This document shows positions 1-9,272 of a stretch of 32,533 nucleotides of DNA, piece by piece (within the stretch, counting starts at the first letter, position 1; every line of letters begins with the position of its first letter). The stretch covers positions 1 through 32,533 of IMG/VR virus record IMGVR_UViG_3300032737_000070; one strand, 5' to 3'. Origin of the DNA: a virus. The notes beneath the pieces were generated by a model. It saw only the letters and a list, made by a program, of their open reading frames with translations, did no database searches and was not told the DNA's origin. The position numbers were made by a program, and so were the translations under genes.

Positions 1-254
1 GGATCTGGTTGTACCATAGCATTTCTAAATCGCTCGGTTGCTTCCTGATTACCTTCAAGCAGACCAAGAACAGCCCAATTAAAATCAAAAGTCCATAGAT
101 CAATGCAGTTCTTTTTAATCTCTTTCTTCTGAGGATTTTCCCTGTTCGAGACAGCCATTTCAATCCAACATGGGCACCCAGAGGTATTATCCCATACCTT
201 TTGAGGGCAGCCTTTCTTGAATCGATCTAAATTTCTAATGCAAGGCGGATTCAT
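1..254 (-). CDS. Partial Cys-rich phage protein of unknown function (3' end outside window)
   Basis: The reading frame starts at ATG 254 and stays open to the window edge, giving 84 residues with no stop. It begins MNPPCIRNLDRF and has a cysteine cluster (C5, C16, and GCPCW near residue 28-32) followed by a basic stretch. The start overlaps the stop of the upstream gene as ATGA, so the two are probably translationally coupled. The position directly after the tail-fibre chaperone suggests another late-operon gene. I do not recognise the family. The clustered cysteines could bind a metal or form a small fold, but this is inference. Confidence 0.7.
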   Translation of the reverse strand, partial: MNPPCIRNLDRFKKGCPQKVWDNTSGCPCWIEMAVSNRENPQKKEIKKNCIDLWTFDFNWAVLGLLEGNQEATERFRNAMVQPD

Positions 255-715
255 TCCGGTTCCTTTGGAAATTTCTTTTCCTTAAAATCTTTTGTATCTT
301 TATACTTAGTTAAATCCTCACTGACATGAGTTTGTGGCACATCTCGCAGCCCTTGCCTATAAGTTACCCATTCTAATTGCTTAGCAGCATCAACAGGAGC
401 GTCAAGGAGTTGTGTCCAGTCGGAATCTTGTAAATCAGTATCCCTAACTCCCCTTATCTTATCCCATGTCAATTTAGCGGCTTCGATTGCTTCTGCTTCC
501 AGCCTTGCTATCTCAGCATCATAAATGTCTATGATTGATTGATATGGTGAAAGATTATTAATGGCTTCATTAGGAGAGCCGTCAAGGTATTCTACTTCTC
601 CTTTATTTCCATACCACTGAACTGCATGGACATTTTCAAGAATGAAGTTCAATCCCAGTAAAGCTAAACCATCTTTAATAACTACTTTGTCACTTGGAAT
701 TATTGTTAGTTTCAT
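251..715 (-). CDS. Tail fibre assembly chaperone-like protein
   Basis: This 154-residue protein has the C-terminal pattern of phage tail (fibre) assembly chaperones: a long helix rich in E and A, then WDKIRGVRD, then DSDWTQLLDAPVD, W, and YRQGLRDVP. The order 'IR..RD..L..SDWTQ..DAP....W..YR..LRDVP' is characteristic of the Caudo_TAP/PF16778-type family. These proteins assist folding or trimerisation of the adjacent fibre and are usually encoded just downstream of it. Here the fibre gene (1392-2078) lies upstream, separated only by an HNH nuclease gene. The ATG overlaps the nuclease stop as ATGA, and its ribosome binding site GGAGGT lies inside the nuclease gene's last codons. Specificity for the fibre is inferred from position. 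Confidence 0.8.
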   Translation of the reverse strand: MKLTIIPSDKVVIKDGLALLGLNFILENVHAVQWYGNKGEVEYLDGSPNEAINNLSPYQSIIDIYDAEIARLEAEAIEAAKLTWDKIRGVRDTDLQDSDWTQLLDAPVDAAKQLEWVTYRQGLRDVPQTHVSEDLTKYKDTKDFKEKKFPKEPE

Positions 716-1377
716 TTTAAACCTCCATTTAATTCTCTATTTTGCTTTAATAATGGCCCTACGATTCCTTTCATTTGTTCATAAGTAAGTACATCGTTTT
801 TTACAACATTACATTTCATACAGCATAATACACAATTAGATTCTGAATAAGGGCCACTATAGTTTTTTCGGTCTATAGATATAGAATCTCTTCGAGGACC
901 AACTTTACCCACATGTCTTATGATTTTTATACCACAATAATGACATATTTTTTCTTGGGTTAAATACCAATTAATGAAATTATCTTTATTAAATTCAAAG
1001 CCAGCTCCTTTCCCTTTTGCTTTAGATTTTATTCTTGTGTAAATATAATTGGGGTCATCATTGGCCTGCAATTTTTTTCTTCGATTATTTTCATATTCTC
1101 TGGTTCCTGATAAACCATGTATATAATGACCAGCATTTTTGCCACTTAACTGGGGAAGTTTCAACCCTTTGTTCCAAGCTACTTGAACGCCTTTTTTATC
1201 TTTATTCCAAGCAACCTTTTCTTTCTTCACCTCGCTCATTTTTTTTCTCGTTTCATCACTCCTACATCTATGATGATGATGTGGCATATAATCAGGAACC
1301 CCTTGATATTTATGCCAAGGTTTTTTATCAATGTTTCCCCCACATCCACATTTACATTTATGACTATAATATTCCAT
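712..1377 (-). CDS. HNH homing endonuclease with NUMOD3-like repeats
   Basis: A 221-residue basic protein of the mobile HNH type. The N-terminus has a Cys/His cluster (CKCGCGG, then HHHH and C near residues 8-38). Next come two copies of a NUMOD3-like DNA-binding motif (VAWNKDKKG and VAWNKGLK, about residues 55-75). The C-terminal nuclease part has CHYCG, SIDRKN and a CxxCN motif (CCMKCN, about residues 140-190), the usual HNH-with-zinc arrangement. Such genes are free-standing homing nucleases that cut intron- or insert-free alleles. It sits between the fibre gene and its assembly chaperone, and its last codons supply the GGAGGT binding site for the chaperone. This looks like a precise insertion that kept downstream expression. 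Catalytic activity is not provable from sequence alone. Confidence 0.88.
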   Translation of the reverse strand: MEYYSHKCKCGCGGNIDKKPWHKYQGVPDYMPHHHHRCRSDETRKKMSEVKKEKVAWNKDKKGVQVAWNKGLKLPQLSGKNAGHYIHGLSGTREYENNRRKKLQANDDPNYIYTRIKSKAKGKGAGFEFNKDNFINWYLTQEKICHYCGIKIIRHVGKVGPRRDSISIDRKNYSGPYSESNCVLCCMKCNVVKNDVLTYEQMKGIVGPLLKQNRELNGGLK

Positions 1378-1391
1378 AAGTTATTGATATA

Positions 1392-2078
1392 TCAGTCCTT
1401 TACACAGGCTATCACTGAAATGTAATACGGAGCTGAATTGGCTGTATGCTGATGAGAACCACCACCTCCAGTGTTATTTATAGCATTTGAGTTTGACCCA
1501 GAAACAGTATACTGTAATGGTGTAACCGGAGTACCAGCGCCCTCTGAGCCTCCAGTATTCACTGAATGTTCATGAGCAGGTATTCTTGTCGTATCCAACG
1601 TAAACGCTGCGTGCTGATGAGCCGCCTTTGCATCAACCGCACCGCCCTGAGCAATATTGCCAGTGGTGTAAACAATCATTGATTGATCTTGCCAGTCTAC
1701 CTTTTTCGTCCAGCCGGTAGGTGCAGCACTCTGACCGAATAGCATGACAGTTGTTGCTGGAATGATAGTCTCAATCTTATCATATACTGCATTCTTAGAT
1801 GGAGCTATAGTTGTTACTCCATTCCATGAGGCAGCGTAGGCAGTGTTGGAAATATATCCAGGTAATAATATCCATCTACCTGTACCGCTATCAGGGGCGA
1901 TGACGTTTGGGCTATCCTCTGCTAATACTGAATCGTCATCATACCAATATACGTATGACGCAGTCCCATCATCTCCTATAGCCATATCCTTATCAGTAAG
2001 TACAGTATGGCTTATTGCATCCAGTGCCCCTGCCGCTCCACCTGTTAATGCTTGAAATACAAAGTATTTTATTGCCAT
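1392..2078 (-). CDS. Tail fibre / tail collar-domain protein
   Basis: A 228-residue protein. The N-terminal half (about residues 1-105) has an alternating beta-rich pattern ending in SKNAVYDKIE, as found in phage fibre shafts. From residue 111 it reads VMLFGQSAAPTGWTK, the classic start of a phage tail-collar domain (PF07484-like). Three HxH motifs follow (HQH 154-156, HEH 169-171, HQH 209-211) in a Gly/Ser/Asn-rich tail; such histidine pairs bind iron along trimeric fibre tips in T4 gp12/gp37. It is probably the receptor-contacting fibre. It is short for a fibre, so it may be a small tip protein or an adaptor. The downstream chaperone gene fits the fibre role. Confidence 0.8.
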   Translation of the reverse strand: MAIKYFVFQALTGGAAGALDAISHTVLTDKDMAIGDDGTASYVYWYDDDSVLAEDSPNVIAPDSGTGRWILLPGYISNTAYAASWNGVTTIAPSKNAVYDKIETIIPATTVMLFGQSAAPTGWTKKVDWQDQSMIVYTTGNIAQGGAVDAKAAHQHAAFTLDTTRIPAHEHSVNTGGSEGAGTPVTPLQYTVSGSNSNAINNTGGGGSHQHTANSAPYYISVIACVKD

Positions 2079-2079
2079 T

Positions 2080-2877
2080 TTATATCACCTCTGTAATGCT
2101 AATCCCTACTATTGAATCTTCTGGATAGTCATGACTTCCGCTTGGCATTGCATCTGGCCTGGCATAAACTATCCATTGAAAGTCAGTCAAAGCAGAACTT
2201 AATCTATAAGCCAAAGGATTTGAGCCATTTTGCCTATAGATTACGTCCATAAAATCATAGAAGTCGTCGTCCCTGGTAACAAAGAAATTCAAACCAAATG
2301 TTCTAACAACATCACGCTTTTTTACATACATTGCGCCATTGGATAATTCTTTAATTAGAGAATAATCACGTAATCCTTCTGTAATGCCATATTGAGGATC
2401 ATTGAATTCTTTTATAGCTCCCGCTTTCGCAACTCCAACTTCGATTGTAGCGGAACCAGTCAACTCAATTTTTATAGTATGCTGTATAGACATTTCAGTA
2501 TAATCAATCCACAACGCACCTAATCCAGTTTCGTTTAAGTCATAAGTAGTTGTAACCTCAGAGAATTCCGACACCGCCCAACTAACTCCAATATGACCAT
2601 CTCCTGTAGCTCCCCATGCTCCTCCAATATTGCCATCTCCTGCTGCTGCCCATGCTCCGTCTAATCCAGTTAAGATAGTAACTGAAACAGACGAAGCATT
2701 ACATCCAAATAACGCAGCTCCTTTTCCAGACGAAACCACTAATGTCAACACGGCATCAACAGAGGTTGCTTTCCAAACTTCTTTGATGTAGTCAGTTTGA
2801 ACATTAACAGCAAGAAAGTTAGCATTTTCTTCATCCGCTGAAACAGAAGTTATATTATCTGGATATATTATCTTCAC
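2080..2877 (-). CDS. Putative distal tail protein
   Basis: A 265-residue protein between the hub-like gene and the fibre gene, with a start overlapping the upstream stop (ATGA). It begins with a beta-rich region and has a short internal Gly/Trp repeat around residues 74-103 (GAWAAAGDGN, GAWGATGDGH, VSWA). The second half contains FVTRDDDFYDFMDVIYRQNG and ends in ISITEVI. That C-terminal part resembles the organisation of tail-tip/distal tail proteins of siphoviruses, where a domain measures a deviation against local coordinates. I cannot assign a family with certainty. Virion location is inferred from position and from the conserved tail-tip gene order after the tape measure protein. Confidence 0.5.
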   Translation of the reverse strand: MKIIYPDNITSVSADEENANFLAVNVQTDYIKEVWKATSVDAVLTLVVSSGKGAALFGCNASSVSVTILTGLDGAWAAAGDGNIGGAWGATGDGHIGVSWAVSEFSEVTTTYDLNETGLGALWIDYTEMSIQHTIKIELTGSATIEVGVAKAGAIKEFNDPQYGITEGLRDYSLIKELSNGAMYVKKRDVVRTFGLNFFVTRDDDFYDFMDVIYRQNGSNPLAYRLSSALTDFQWIVYARPDAMPSGSHDYPEDSIVGISITEVI

Positions 2878-3848
2878 GCTAAAACACCATCACCTTTTAA
2901 AATAATTTCATCTCTATCTGGATTAAATTCATAAGTAATATTTCTGACATACATCGTAACTCCAAGATCGGTTCCCTGTGATTCGTCTGTCCAAGTTCTT
3001 TTTGCACCAGGAGTTGGAACACTCCCCAGAAATGGTGTGGATATTTCAACTCTTGGCCGATTCATTATCGTTATGATGTTGTTAAGGCAAACATTCACAT
3101 TGGCCTCAGTATTGTGATATTGAGCTACCGAAAGTTCTTTCCCGTAGGCGTAAGCAGAAGTTTGTGAAAAATCTCCCGATCTTGCCAGGGAAATAGGTGA
3201 ATTGTATGGATACTTTGCGGGGCCAAAATCAAACTCATCCAAAGCTGATGTTCCGCTATCTCCAAGCATATCAATCAAATAAGCAGTAGTTCCATCCACA
3301 TAAAATAAGTGTGTATAAAAAGCCGCAATAGAAGAAGCAAGGTCAATACTTAGTTTTAATCCACTCGTGGTATGTAGAACATTCGGTGATATTGCTCTGG
3401 CATCGTCAGTATTAAGAGTAGTTATTTCCGCTATACCTTCCAAGATTGTAGCTAATATAACATTAAGCGTGTTATTATAAGCTGTTGCATCTGCAATTGT
3501 TTCATCGAAATTCGATCCGTATAATCCATAAGTTATACTGCTTCTATCTATTCCTTCAAGATGAGCAGTGCCAACAAATAATGTCTCAGCCGCCCCTTCC
3601 GTAGTGGCGGTATATTTTATTGTTATCGCTCCAGTTATCGGAGGAGGCCAATCGCTATCAAACAGATCAGGAAAGAATGAAATAGAACCATAACCCATCT
3701 CGCAATACCCACCATAATCATAAGGCAACTTCCTTTGTGGAGGATCAAAGTTACTTATCCTGCCTCGCCATTGATGGGTTAGACTATTAATATACTCAAC
3801 AGAGAGATAATTCACGACTGCATTTATTGTAAATTCAACAAGTAACAT
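2874..3848 (-). CDS. Putative tail hub/baseplate protein
   Basis: A 324-residue protein encoded directly after the tape measure gene and overlapping it. It is beta-rich, with a middle section built as 'Y..LFYVDGTTAYLIDMLGD...LDEFDFGPAKYPY..PIS', and ends in a strand-rich part (VRNITYEFNPDRDEIILKGDG). The pattern of a helical domain that reads a structured loop and then a 'DFDFG.......I' strand set is common in central tail hub proteins of the gp27 fold class. Gene order (tape measure, tip or hub, distal protein, fibre) supports a tail-tip role. No enzymatic motif is visible. The hub call is inference, and other tail-tip subunits are possible. Confidence 0.5.
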   Translation of the reverse strand: MLLVEFTINAVVNYLSVEYINSLTHQWRGRISNFDPPQRKLPYDYGGYCEMGYGSISFFPDLFDSDWPPPITGAITIKYTATTEGAAETLFVGTAHLEGIDRSSITYGLYGSNFDETIADATAYNNTLNVILATILEGIAEITTLNTDDARAISPNVLHTTSGLKLSIDLASSIAAFYTHLFYVDGTTAYLIDMLGDSGTSALDEFDFGPAKYPYNSPISLARSGDFSQTSAYAYGKELSVAQYHNTEANVNVCLNNIITIMNRPRVEISTPFLGSVPTPGAKRTWTDESQGTDLGVTMYVRNITYEFNPDRDEIILKGDGVLA

Positions 3849-6800
3849 TAATTATATATCCTATTTTCTCCAACCTCTCGTTTCAAAGCACTTACACGAA
3901 CACCATCCGATACTGATTTAATTTTATATTCAAGAGTTTTTCCATCAAGCTCCAGCACAAGATTAAGATTGAGCGGCCCTGAACCTCCACTATCTCCATG
4001 CCCACCACCACTCACAGGAGTTATCCTTTCAGTTCCGTGTAATATTACAGGGTAACCACTCATTGGCCCTGATGCTACGCCGCCATGTTGGAAGCCTGGA
4101 ATATCACCACCTTCACTACTATATTTATAAAGTATATCAACTACCTTTGAGGATGGAGACCAGCTATCAACGGTATCTGCAAGAGTGATAAAAGTATTCG
4201 AGGCTATGTCAATAGAATCGGTCATTGAATCTGTCACTTCTTCCAATGTTATACCAAAACCTTGTGCCATATCGGAAAGTCCAGATGAAGCACTATCACT
4301 AAAATCCGCTACACTATCATCAAGACTGGTAATTACATCTACTCCGCTGGATTCTAAATCTTCAAAACCTGTAGTCATCTCCGCAAGTGCATTAGTAAGA
4401 CTATCAGAAGAAGAATCTGCCATAGTTGTAAAACTATCAGAGACAGTATCCGTCATCTCCTCTGCGGCGGCAATACCAGTTTCAACTAAGCTATTGATAG
4501 CATCCTCTGCGGCTGTAGTTGCAGATTCAAAATAGCCTGTGCCATTTTCATAAAGTTCTGCAAGCTCAGGATAAAGCGATCCTAAATATTCTTGGATCGT
4601 GCTTAGTGAGTTATCAGCATATTCGTTAATAACCGAAAGAGACGTCTCATAGTCCCCTCTATATTTTTCAAGGAACGAGCTGGATAGTGCCGTTGCACCT
4701 TCATAATATTCAGTTATTGTGCCAAGTGCGCTTTGTGCCCATGCCTGCTCTGCCTCAGTCAGCATGTTATAACTATTGACTTGAGACTCATAAAAAGCCT
4801 GTGCCGTCGCAGTGCCTTCAGTAGTTAGCGACTCATAATCACTTAGCGCAGTTAATACCCAGGCTTGCTCTACTTCTGTGAGTGCCCTGTAGCTTTCCTC
4901 CGCCGAATCGAAAAAAGTTTGAGACATAGTTGTGCGGGAATTTGTCGAATCAGTCCAAACTTCAAGCATTGCAGTTACATAATCCTGTTCAGAGGTGGAC
5001 AAATCCTGCATCTTGCTTTTCATGTTATCGATATATCTTTCTGCAGAGGCAACCGCCGCATCATAATACTCGTCCATATCCATTGTTGCAGATGGACCTT
5101 CAGTTATAGTCTTCAAGTCGTTTGTTGTTTTCAGAGCAGCTGCTGAAATTTCATCAAGATTTCCTACATCCCACTCAAGTGTCAACTTTAATATATTGGC
5201 TTCACTAACTGCCGTCTCTGTCCCCCAAAGTGCTTCTTGAATTAGTTCTCCTGCTTCTAATGACGTGGCAACTCTCCCAAACTCATCTACATGATATCCA
5301 AAGTCTTTCATTGCCTCGCCAAGATTCTCATATCGAGCCGTTACTGCTTCGACAGATTCACCATGTATCTTAGCTAACTCTTCATACTCTCCAGCAGACG
5401 CCTTTAATGAAACCGCCTGGGCCAAAAAGTAACCAGCGGAAGCGTCGCCTACTAATTCAAACATACTTGTCTGCGATTCGCTAAAAGTAGCCGCTGCCTG
5501 TTCCGAGGATTCAAGGGTGGCGTAATAATCGTCAAATTGCTGTTTCATATCTTCCAACATACTCCGTCTCTTCCTCATGTCCTCTATATTGATGAGGGCC
5601 GATATAGCCATAGCCGCAAATCCGGCCACGGCTCCAGCAGCTCCCGCCCCTGCTCCAGTAGTAGCACCTTGTTGTGCTGCTTGAGCTCCACCGACAGCCC
5701 ACATCTCTCCAGTAGCCTGACCAAGTTGAATTCCTGAAGCTAATTGTGATGCCGACGAAACTGCTCCACCTGCTGCATAGCCAGATTGAATTGCTGTACC
5801 ATAAGAGAAAGAACCTAACATCGACTGATACTCTGCTGGAGTTAAGTTTCCAAGATTCTGCAAAGCTCCGATAGATTGAGTTCCGTATCCCCCTACTTGA
5901 TAAGCTCCAGCGTATCCACCTATCGCCGACTGATAAGCAGCGGGGCCACCCGCAATCCCTTGCAAGCTGCCTATTGTGGCAGTTCCGGTTGTGGCACCTG
6001 TTCCTAATAAGCCAGAAAAATAACTCGTTATACCAGTTTTATCTCCAATATAACTGGCGATTTTACCAAGGATTGTGGTTGCAATACTGTCTCCTCCGCC
6101 TCCACCGCTATCAGTAAGGCCAACAAGGTCTCCAAGCCAGCCAAGTATCTTTGTCTTAGCCCATTCAACAAGTATCTTAGCTACCCAATCAGCAAACGAA
6201 CTTAACATGTCGTCAAGTATAGCATCCCAGAAGTCGCTTAGGCTGGAAATCTCGCCGGTAATAAAATCAGAGATGTTAGACCTAAAGCTATTTCCTATTT
6301 CTTTGAACATATCATTGGCCGATACAGCCATGTAGTTGCCCCAGGAGATCCAATCGTTTTGATCCTCTAATCGGTAACCTTTGAGGACGTCGAAAAAGTT
6401 TTCAGAGTTTTTAAGCATCTTAATATAAGATTTTTCATTCGCATCTGCTAACCAGCCATCTATTCCTTTCACTAAATCGGCATATTCTTGTGTATCTACA
6501 TATTTCTCATCAAGAAACTTCTTATATTCTTTTGCCTTCTTATCATTTAGAGCGAGTTCGTATGCATAGCTTTCCTTTGTCATGCGTTTCATATCATTAT
6601 ATAAAGAATTTAAGGTCTCAATAACGTCAGAACTGAATTCCTTATAAGTTTTTACTTTTTTAGCATTAGCTTCTTTAGTTGTATCAATAAGACCTCGTTC
6701 CATTCTCATAAAATAGGACTCAAAATCAGCTCCTAATGCAGAAACGCTTTGCCAATAAATAACTTCTGCCTTATATCTATCATCTAAAGCTACACCATGA

Positions 6801-8449
6801 ATATTGACAAGACCTCTTTCCATTTGCATAAATCGAGTGCTATAATCATCGCCAAGAGCCGCCCAACTTTCAAAACCCTCTGCAGTAGTTGTTTCAATAG
6901 CTTTAACGGTATCAACTACAGTCTTTTTGACTTCATCAAATCCTTTTGTTACTTCTTTTGTAGCTTCTGGGAAAGCCTTCATCTTTTCTAACCAAGAATC
7001 AGTTGCATCTCTTGTATCATCAATTTTCATAGTAACTTTATTTACGTTTCCTGCTAATCCTTCCCAACGTTCACCTGCGATAGTTGCATCAATTATTTCA
7101 TTTAAATCTTGAAAGCTCTCCTTCATACTACCCCAACTTCCCACCCCAATCTTGGCTAATTGTTCATTGAGTAATATCAATGCGCCAACTGCAAGACCAA
7201 TTGGAGTACTTCCGGTGAGTATTCTTCCTATAATACCACCAAAAGCTGCACCAGTAATGCCAGCCGGTAATGAATTGTAAGCACCAATTATTCCTTCAAT
7301 AGCATTCTTCACCTTATCAATATATTCAGGTACTTTCTGCTTTATTAGGTCTTCGTTTGCTTTCACCCAATAAGCCATTTGAGTGATAACATCTTTCAGG
7401 ACGGGTATTAATGCATCACCTATAATAACAAGAACTTTTTCTTTTACTGATTTCCAGACTTGAACAAATGCTTCGGTAGTTTTCGTCCATCTCTTAAATG
7501 CTTCCTCTGCTTTACCAGCCCTATCTTGCAGGTTCACCATTGTAGTATTGAAAGCCTTAGCACCATCAGCAGCAATCACAAGCGCACCAGTTGTCGCCTC
7601 TACTCTACCAATCAGCTTAATCATTTCAGTGCCACTTGATTCAGAATATTCCTTTAGTTTCTGTAAAGTACCAGCAAAGCCCCAGGCTTTAATTGCTGCT
7701 TTACTGCCACTAACTCCGAGCTTTTCCCAAGCTATAGTCAAATCAGCATTGCCCCTTTGTAATGCAGCCAATATCCCCTGATATGATGTGGCGGCTTCTG
7801 ATGTACTTCCAAAGACCTTCGATAATGTGGCAAGTGCAGCTCCCATTTCATTGGCTGTAACACCAGCCTCTTTTGATATGGTTGCAAGACCACCAATAAG
7901 CGGGATTAACTCAGCAACAGAAGTTTGACCTTCTTTTTCAATAGCGAACAGTAAATCAGCAGCATCAGAAGTGGTTTTAAGTTCATCCCCATAACCTGCC
8001 ATGATCTTAGTCAAACCCTTGATAGCTTCAGCTTGATCTACATGAGCAGTCTTGGCAAGTTTAGAAGCAGTCGTTAATAACTCCAATGCTGCTTTAGGTT
8101 CTGTAACGCCAGCGGATATGACCTGATAATAACCTTTCATCAATTCTGTCGACGTGCCAAGCACAGGGTCAAGAGATTCTACAGCTTTTTTAATTACATC
8201 AAATGATTGGTTAGTTACCTTACCCATATCAACTAATGCAGTTTCGTATTTAGTGGCTACGCTAATAGCTTCTTTACCTATTTTAGATAAGGCATAAGTA
8301 GCCGCTGTAGCCGCTGCGGTTGCTGCAAGGGCTATCCTTTTAAAAGAGGTCGTGAAAGCAGTTTGAGCTTTCGCCATGTCCCCTTTTATATATTTAGAAT
8401 CAGCCCTTACATTTATATATGCATTCCCTACATTTACGCCAGTTGCCAT
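3848..8449 (-). CDS. Phage tail tape measure protein
   Basis: A protein of 1533 residues, the longest in the window, encoded after the G/GT chaperones as expected for the tape measure protein. Such proteins set tail length and leave with the DNA. Residues about 70-330 match the TP901 tape-measure core (for example YETALVDMGKVTNQSFD, LGTSTELMKGYYQVISAGV, AGVTANEMGAALATLSKVFG). Hydrophobic, membrane-compatible stretches occur near residues 395-430 (GGIIGRILTG...VGALILL) and in a long Gly/Ala region around 840-920. Residues about 1090-1400 are helical and acidic with related segments (LTEVEQAWVLTALSDYESLT and LTEAEQAWAQSALGTITEYY). The C-terminus has GFQHGGVASGPMSGYPVILH, a common ending of this family. 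By the usual rule of about 1.5 Angstrom per residue, the tail would be roughly 0.2 micrometre long. The ATG overlaps the upstream stop (TAATG). Confidence 0.95.
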   Translation of the reverse strand: MATGVNVGNAYINVRADSKYIKGDMAKAQTAFTTSFKRIALAATAAATAATYALSKIGKEAISVATKYETALVDMGKVTNQSFDVIKKAVESLDPVLGTSTELMKGYYQVISAGVTEPKAALELLTTASKLAKTAHVDQAEAIKGLTKIMAGYGDELKTTSDAADLLFAIEKEGQTSVAELIPLIGGLATISKEAGVTANEMGAALATLSKVFGSTSEAATSYQGILAALQRGNADLTIAWEKLGVSGSKAAIKAWGFAGTLQKLKEYSESSGTEMIKLIGRVEATTGALVIAADGAKAFNTTMVNLQDRAGKAEEAFKRWTKTTEAFVQVWKSVKEKVLVIIGDALIPVLKDVITQMAYWVKANEDLIKQKVPEYIDKVKNAIEGIIGAYNSLPAGITGAAFGGIIGRILTGSTPIGLAVGALILLNEQLAKIGVGSWGSMKESFQDLNEIIDATIAGERWEGLAGNVNKVTMKIDDTRDATDSWLEKMKAFPEATKEVTKGFDEVKKTVVDTVKAIETTTAEGFESWAALGDDYSTRFMQMERGLVNIHGVALDDRYKAEVIYWQSVSALGADFESYFMRMERGLIDTTKEANAKKVKTYKEFSSDVIETLNSLYNDMKRMTKESYAYELALNDKKAKEYKKFLDEKYVDTQEYADLVKGIDGWLADANEKSYIKMLKNSENFFDVLKGYRLEDQNDWISWGNYMAVSANDMFKEIGNSFRSNISDFITGEISSLSDFWDAILDDMLSSFADWVAKILVEWAKTKILGWLGDLVGLTDSGGGGGDSIATTILGKIASYIGDKTGITSYFSGLLGTGATTGTATIGSLQGIAGGPAAYQSAIGGYAGAYQVGGYGTQSIGALQNLGNLTPAEYQSMLGSFSYGTAIQSGYAAGGAVSSASQLASGIQLGQATGEMWAVGGAQAAQQGATTGAGAGAAGAVAGFAAMAISALINIEDMRKRRSMLEDMKQQFDDYYATLESSEQAAATFSESQTSMFELVGDASAGYFLAQAVSLKASAGEYEELAKIHGESVEAVTARYENLGEAMKDFGYHVDEFGRVATSLEAGELIQEALWGTETAVSEANILKLTLEWDVGNLDEISAAALKTTNDLKTITEGPSATMDMDEYYDAAVASAERYIDNMKSKMQDLSTSEQDYVTAMLEVWTDSTNSRTTMSQTFFDSAEESYRALTEVEQAWVLTALSDYESLTTEGTATAQAFYESQVNSYNMLTEAEQAWAQSALGTITEYYEGATALSSSFLEKYRGDYETSLSVINEYADNSLSTIQEYLGSLYPELAELYENGTGYFESATTAAEDAINSLVETGIAAAEEMTDTVSDSFTTMADSSSDSLTNALAEMTTGFEDLESSGVDVITSLDDSVADFSDSASSGLSDMAQGFGITLEEVTDSMTDSIDIASNTFITLADTVDSWSPSSKVVDILYKYSSEGGDIPGFQHGGVASGPMSGYPVILHGTERITPVSGGGHGDSGGSGPLNLNLVLELDGKTLEYKIKSVSDGVRVSALKREVGENRIYN

Positions 8450-9215
8450 TATCGCCTCGGTCTTTTTACCTTAGATTTATTTTCCAGTTGCTTCATTTTA
8501 TAATCCTGATTCATGTCATTGATTATACTGCGTGCTGTCCTTACGACTCGTTCAAAACAATCAAGTCTATTGTCTATGTTTAATAAATCAATAACATCAA
8601 TAACAGCACTCATGTTAATATCAATAGGAGGCCCAGCACTACTCATAATATACTGTCCTTGACAATACTGATATACCTCCCAAGCATCCTGATTATTAGG
8701 ATGTAAGTCCGGCATACATGCTTCACAGTCTGGTAGTCTGCCTTTAGACTCATGTAATTTCTTGCAAGTCTCGCAGGACGGCTTCTCTTTTACTCGCTCT
8801 GCGAGTTCGATGAGTTTTTTATTTCTGCTTCCTTCGGTGGCTCTGCCTGATCAGTATTTAATTGTTCAAGACAATTACCAATAAAAAGGGCAAACCACGA
8901 CCACTCCCGCATAAACTTAGTTTTATTCAAGCTATTGCAGGGGATAGGTTTGCCCTTAGTATCTTCTATACCATTCCAGTCAACTATACATCTGTCCCAT
9001 AAAAGCTCCAGTTGCTTTTCTTCATCAACCTTGTCAGATACTTCGTATCTTATACCTCTGCGATATTCTGGAGGCGTCTTTTTGGTACATAGTTTAGTGA
9101 CTTCTTTTAATTGTGCGACATTTAATGCCTGTAATAATACATGCCCACCTTCCGGCTTATCTTCATCGAAGAAGAACTTTGTAGCCGGATTTAGATTTCC
9201 AATATCTACTCTCAT
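8449..9215 (-). CDS. Tail assembly chaperone fusion GT, made by -1 frameshift
   Basis: A -1 slip at A-AAA-AAC (8820-8814) joins the upstream chaperone frame (9215-8814) to a second frame (8814-8449), giving a predicted 255-residue fusion. The added part begins KLIELAERVKEKPSCETC, has two CxxC pairs spaced about 14 residues apart (CETC and CEAC, zinc-finger-like), and then a DUF1799-like (PF08809) segment (PNNQDAWEVYQYCQGQY, GPPIDINMSAVIDVIDLL). In lambda and many siphoviruses, G and GT chaperone the tape measure protein and recruit tail tube subunits. The T part could also start alone at ATG 8715, but no good ribosome binding site precedes it. The frame, slippery site, gene order and position before the tape measure gene all agree. 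Confidence 0.85.
8790..9215 (-). CDS. Tail assembly chaperone G
   Basis: A 141-residue protein encoded between the tail tube gene and the tape measure gene. It starts at ATG 9215 behind the strong ribosome binding site GAAAGGAG. It begins MRVDIGNLNPATKFFFDEDK and has an acidic, Ser/Asn-rich C-terminal tail (QAEPPKEAEIKNSSNSQSE). Position and the -1 slippery heptamer 24 bases ahead of its stop identify it as the short (G) product of the G/GT pair. The rare frameshift makes the longer GT form, and the G:GT ratio matters for tail assembly in lambda. It overlaps the GT entry because both come from one start codon. Confidence 0.85.
   Translation of the reverse strand: MRVDIGNLNPATKFFFDEDKPEGGHVLLQALNVAQLKEVTKLCTKKTPPEYRRGIRYEVSDKVDEEKQLELLWDRCIVDWNGIEDTKGKPIPCNSLNKTKFMREWSWFALFIGNCLEQLNTDQAEPPKEAEIKNSSNSQSE
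8814..8820 (-). promoter_or_regulatory. Programmed -1 ribosomal frameshift site A-AAA-AAC
   Basis: Frame 0 reads GAA ATA AAA AAC TCA TCG, and the heptamer A-AAA-AAC fits the X-XXY-YYZ rule exactly. Slipping back one base gives AAA AAA CTC ATC, which leads without a stop into the DUF1799-like frame. The frame 0 stop (TAA 8792-8790) follows 24 bases later, as usual for G/GT genes. A palindrome-like CTCGCAGAGCGAG lies about 10 bases downstream and could form a small stimulatory hairpin. Confidence 0.85.
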
Positions 9216-9272
9216 TTTAAAACTCCTTTCATCCTGGATATGACAGTCCAGGGCATTAAAAGGTTAATCGGA

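Noticed and set aside
4185-9243. Open frames on the plus strand opposite the tape measure and chaperone genes
   Set aside because: They are antisense to well-supported genes, lack ribosome binding sites and protein-like composition, and mirror the codon pattern of the minus strand.
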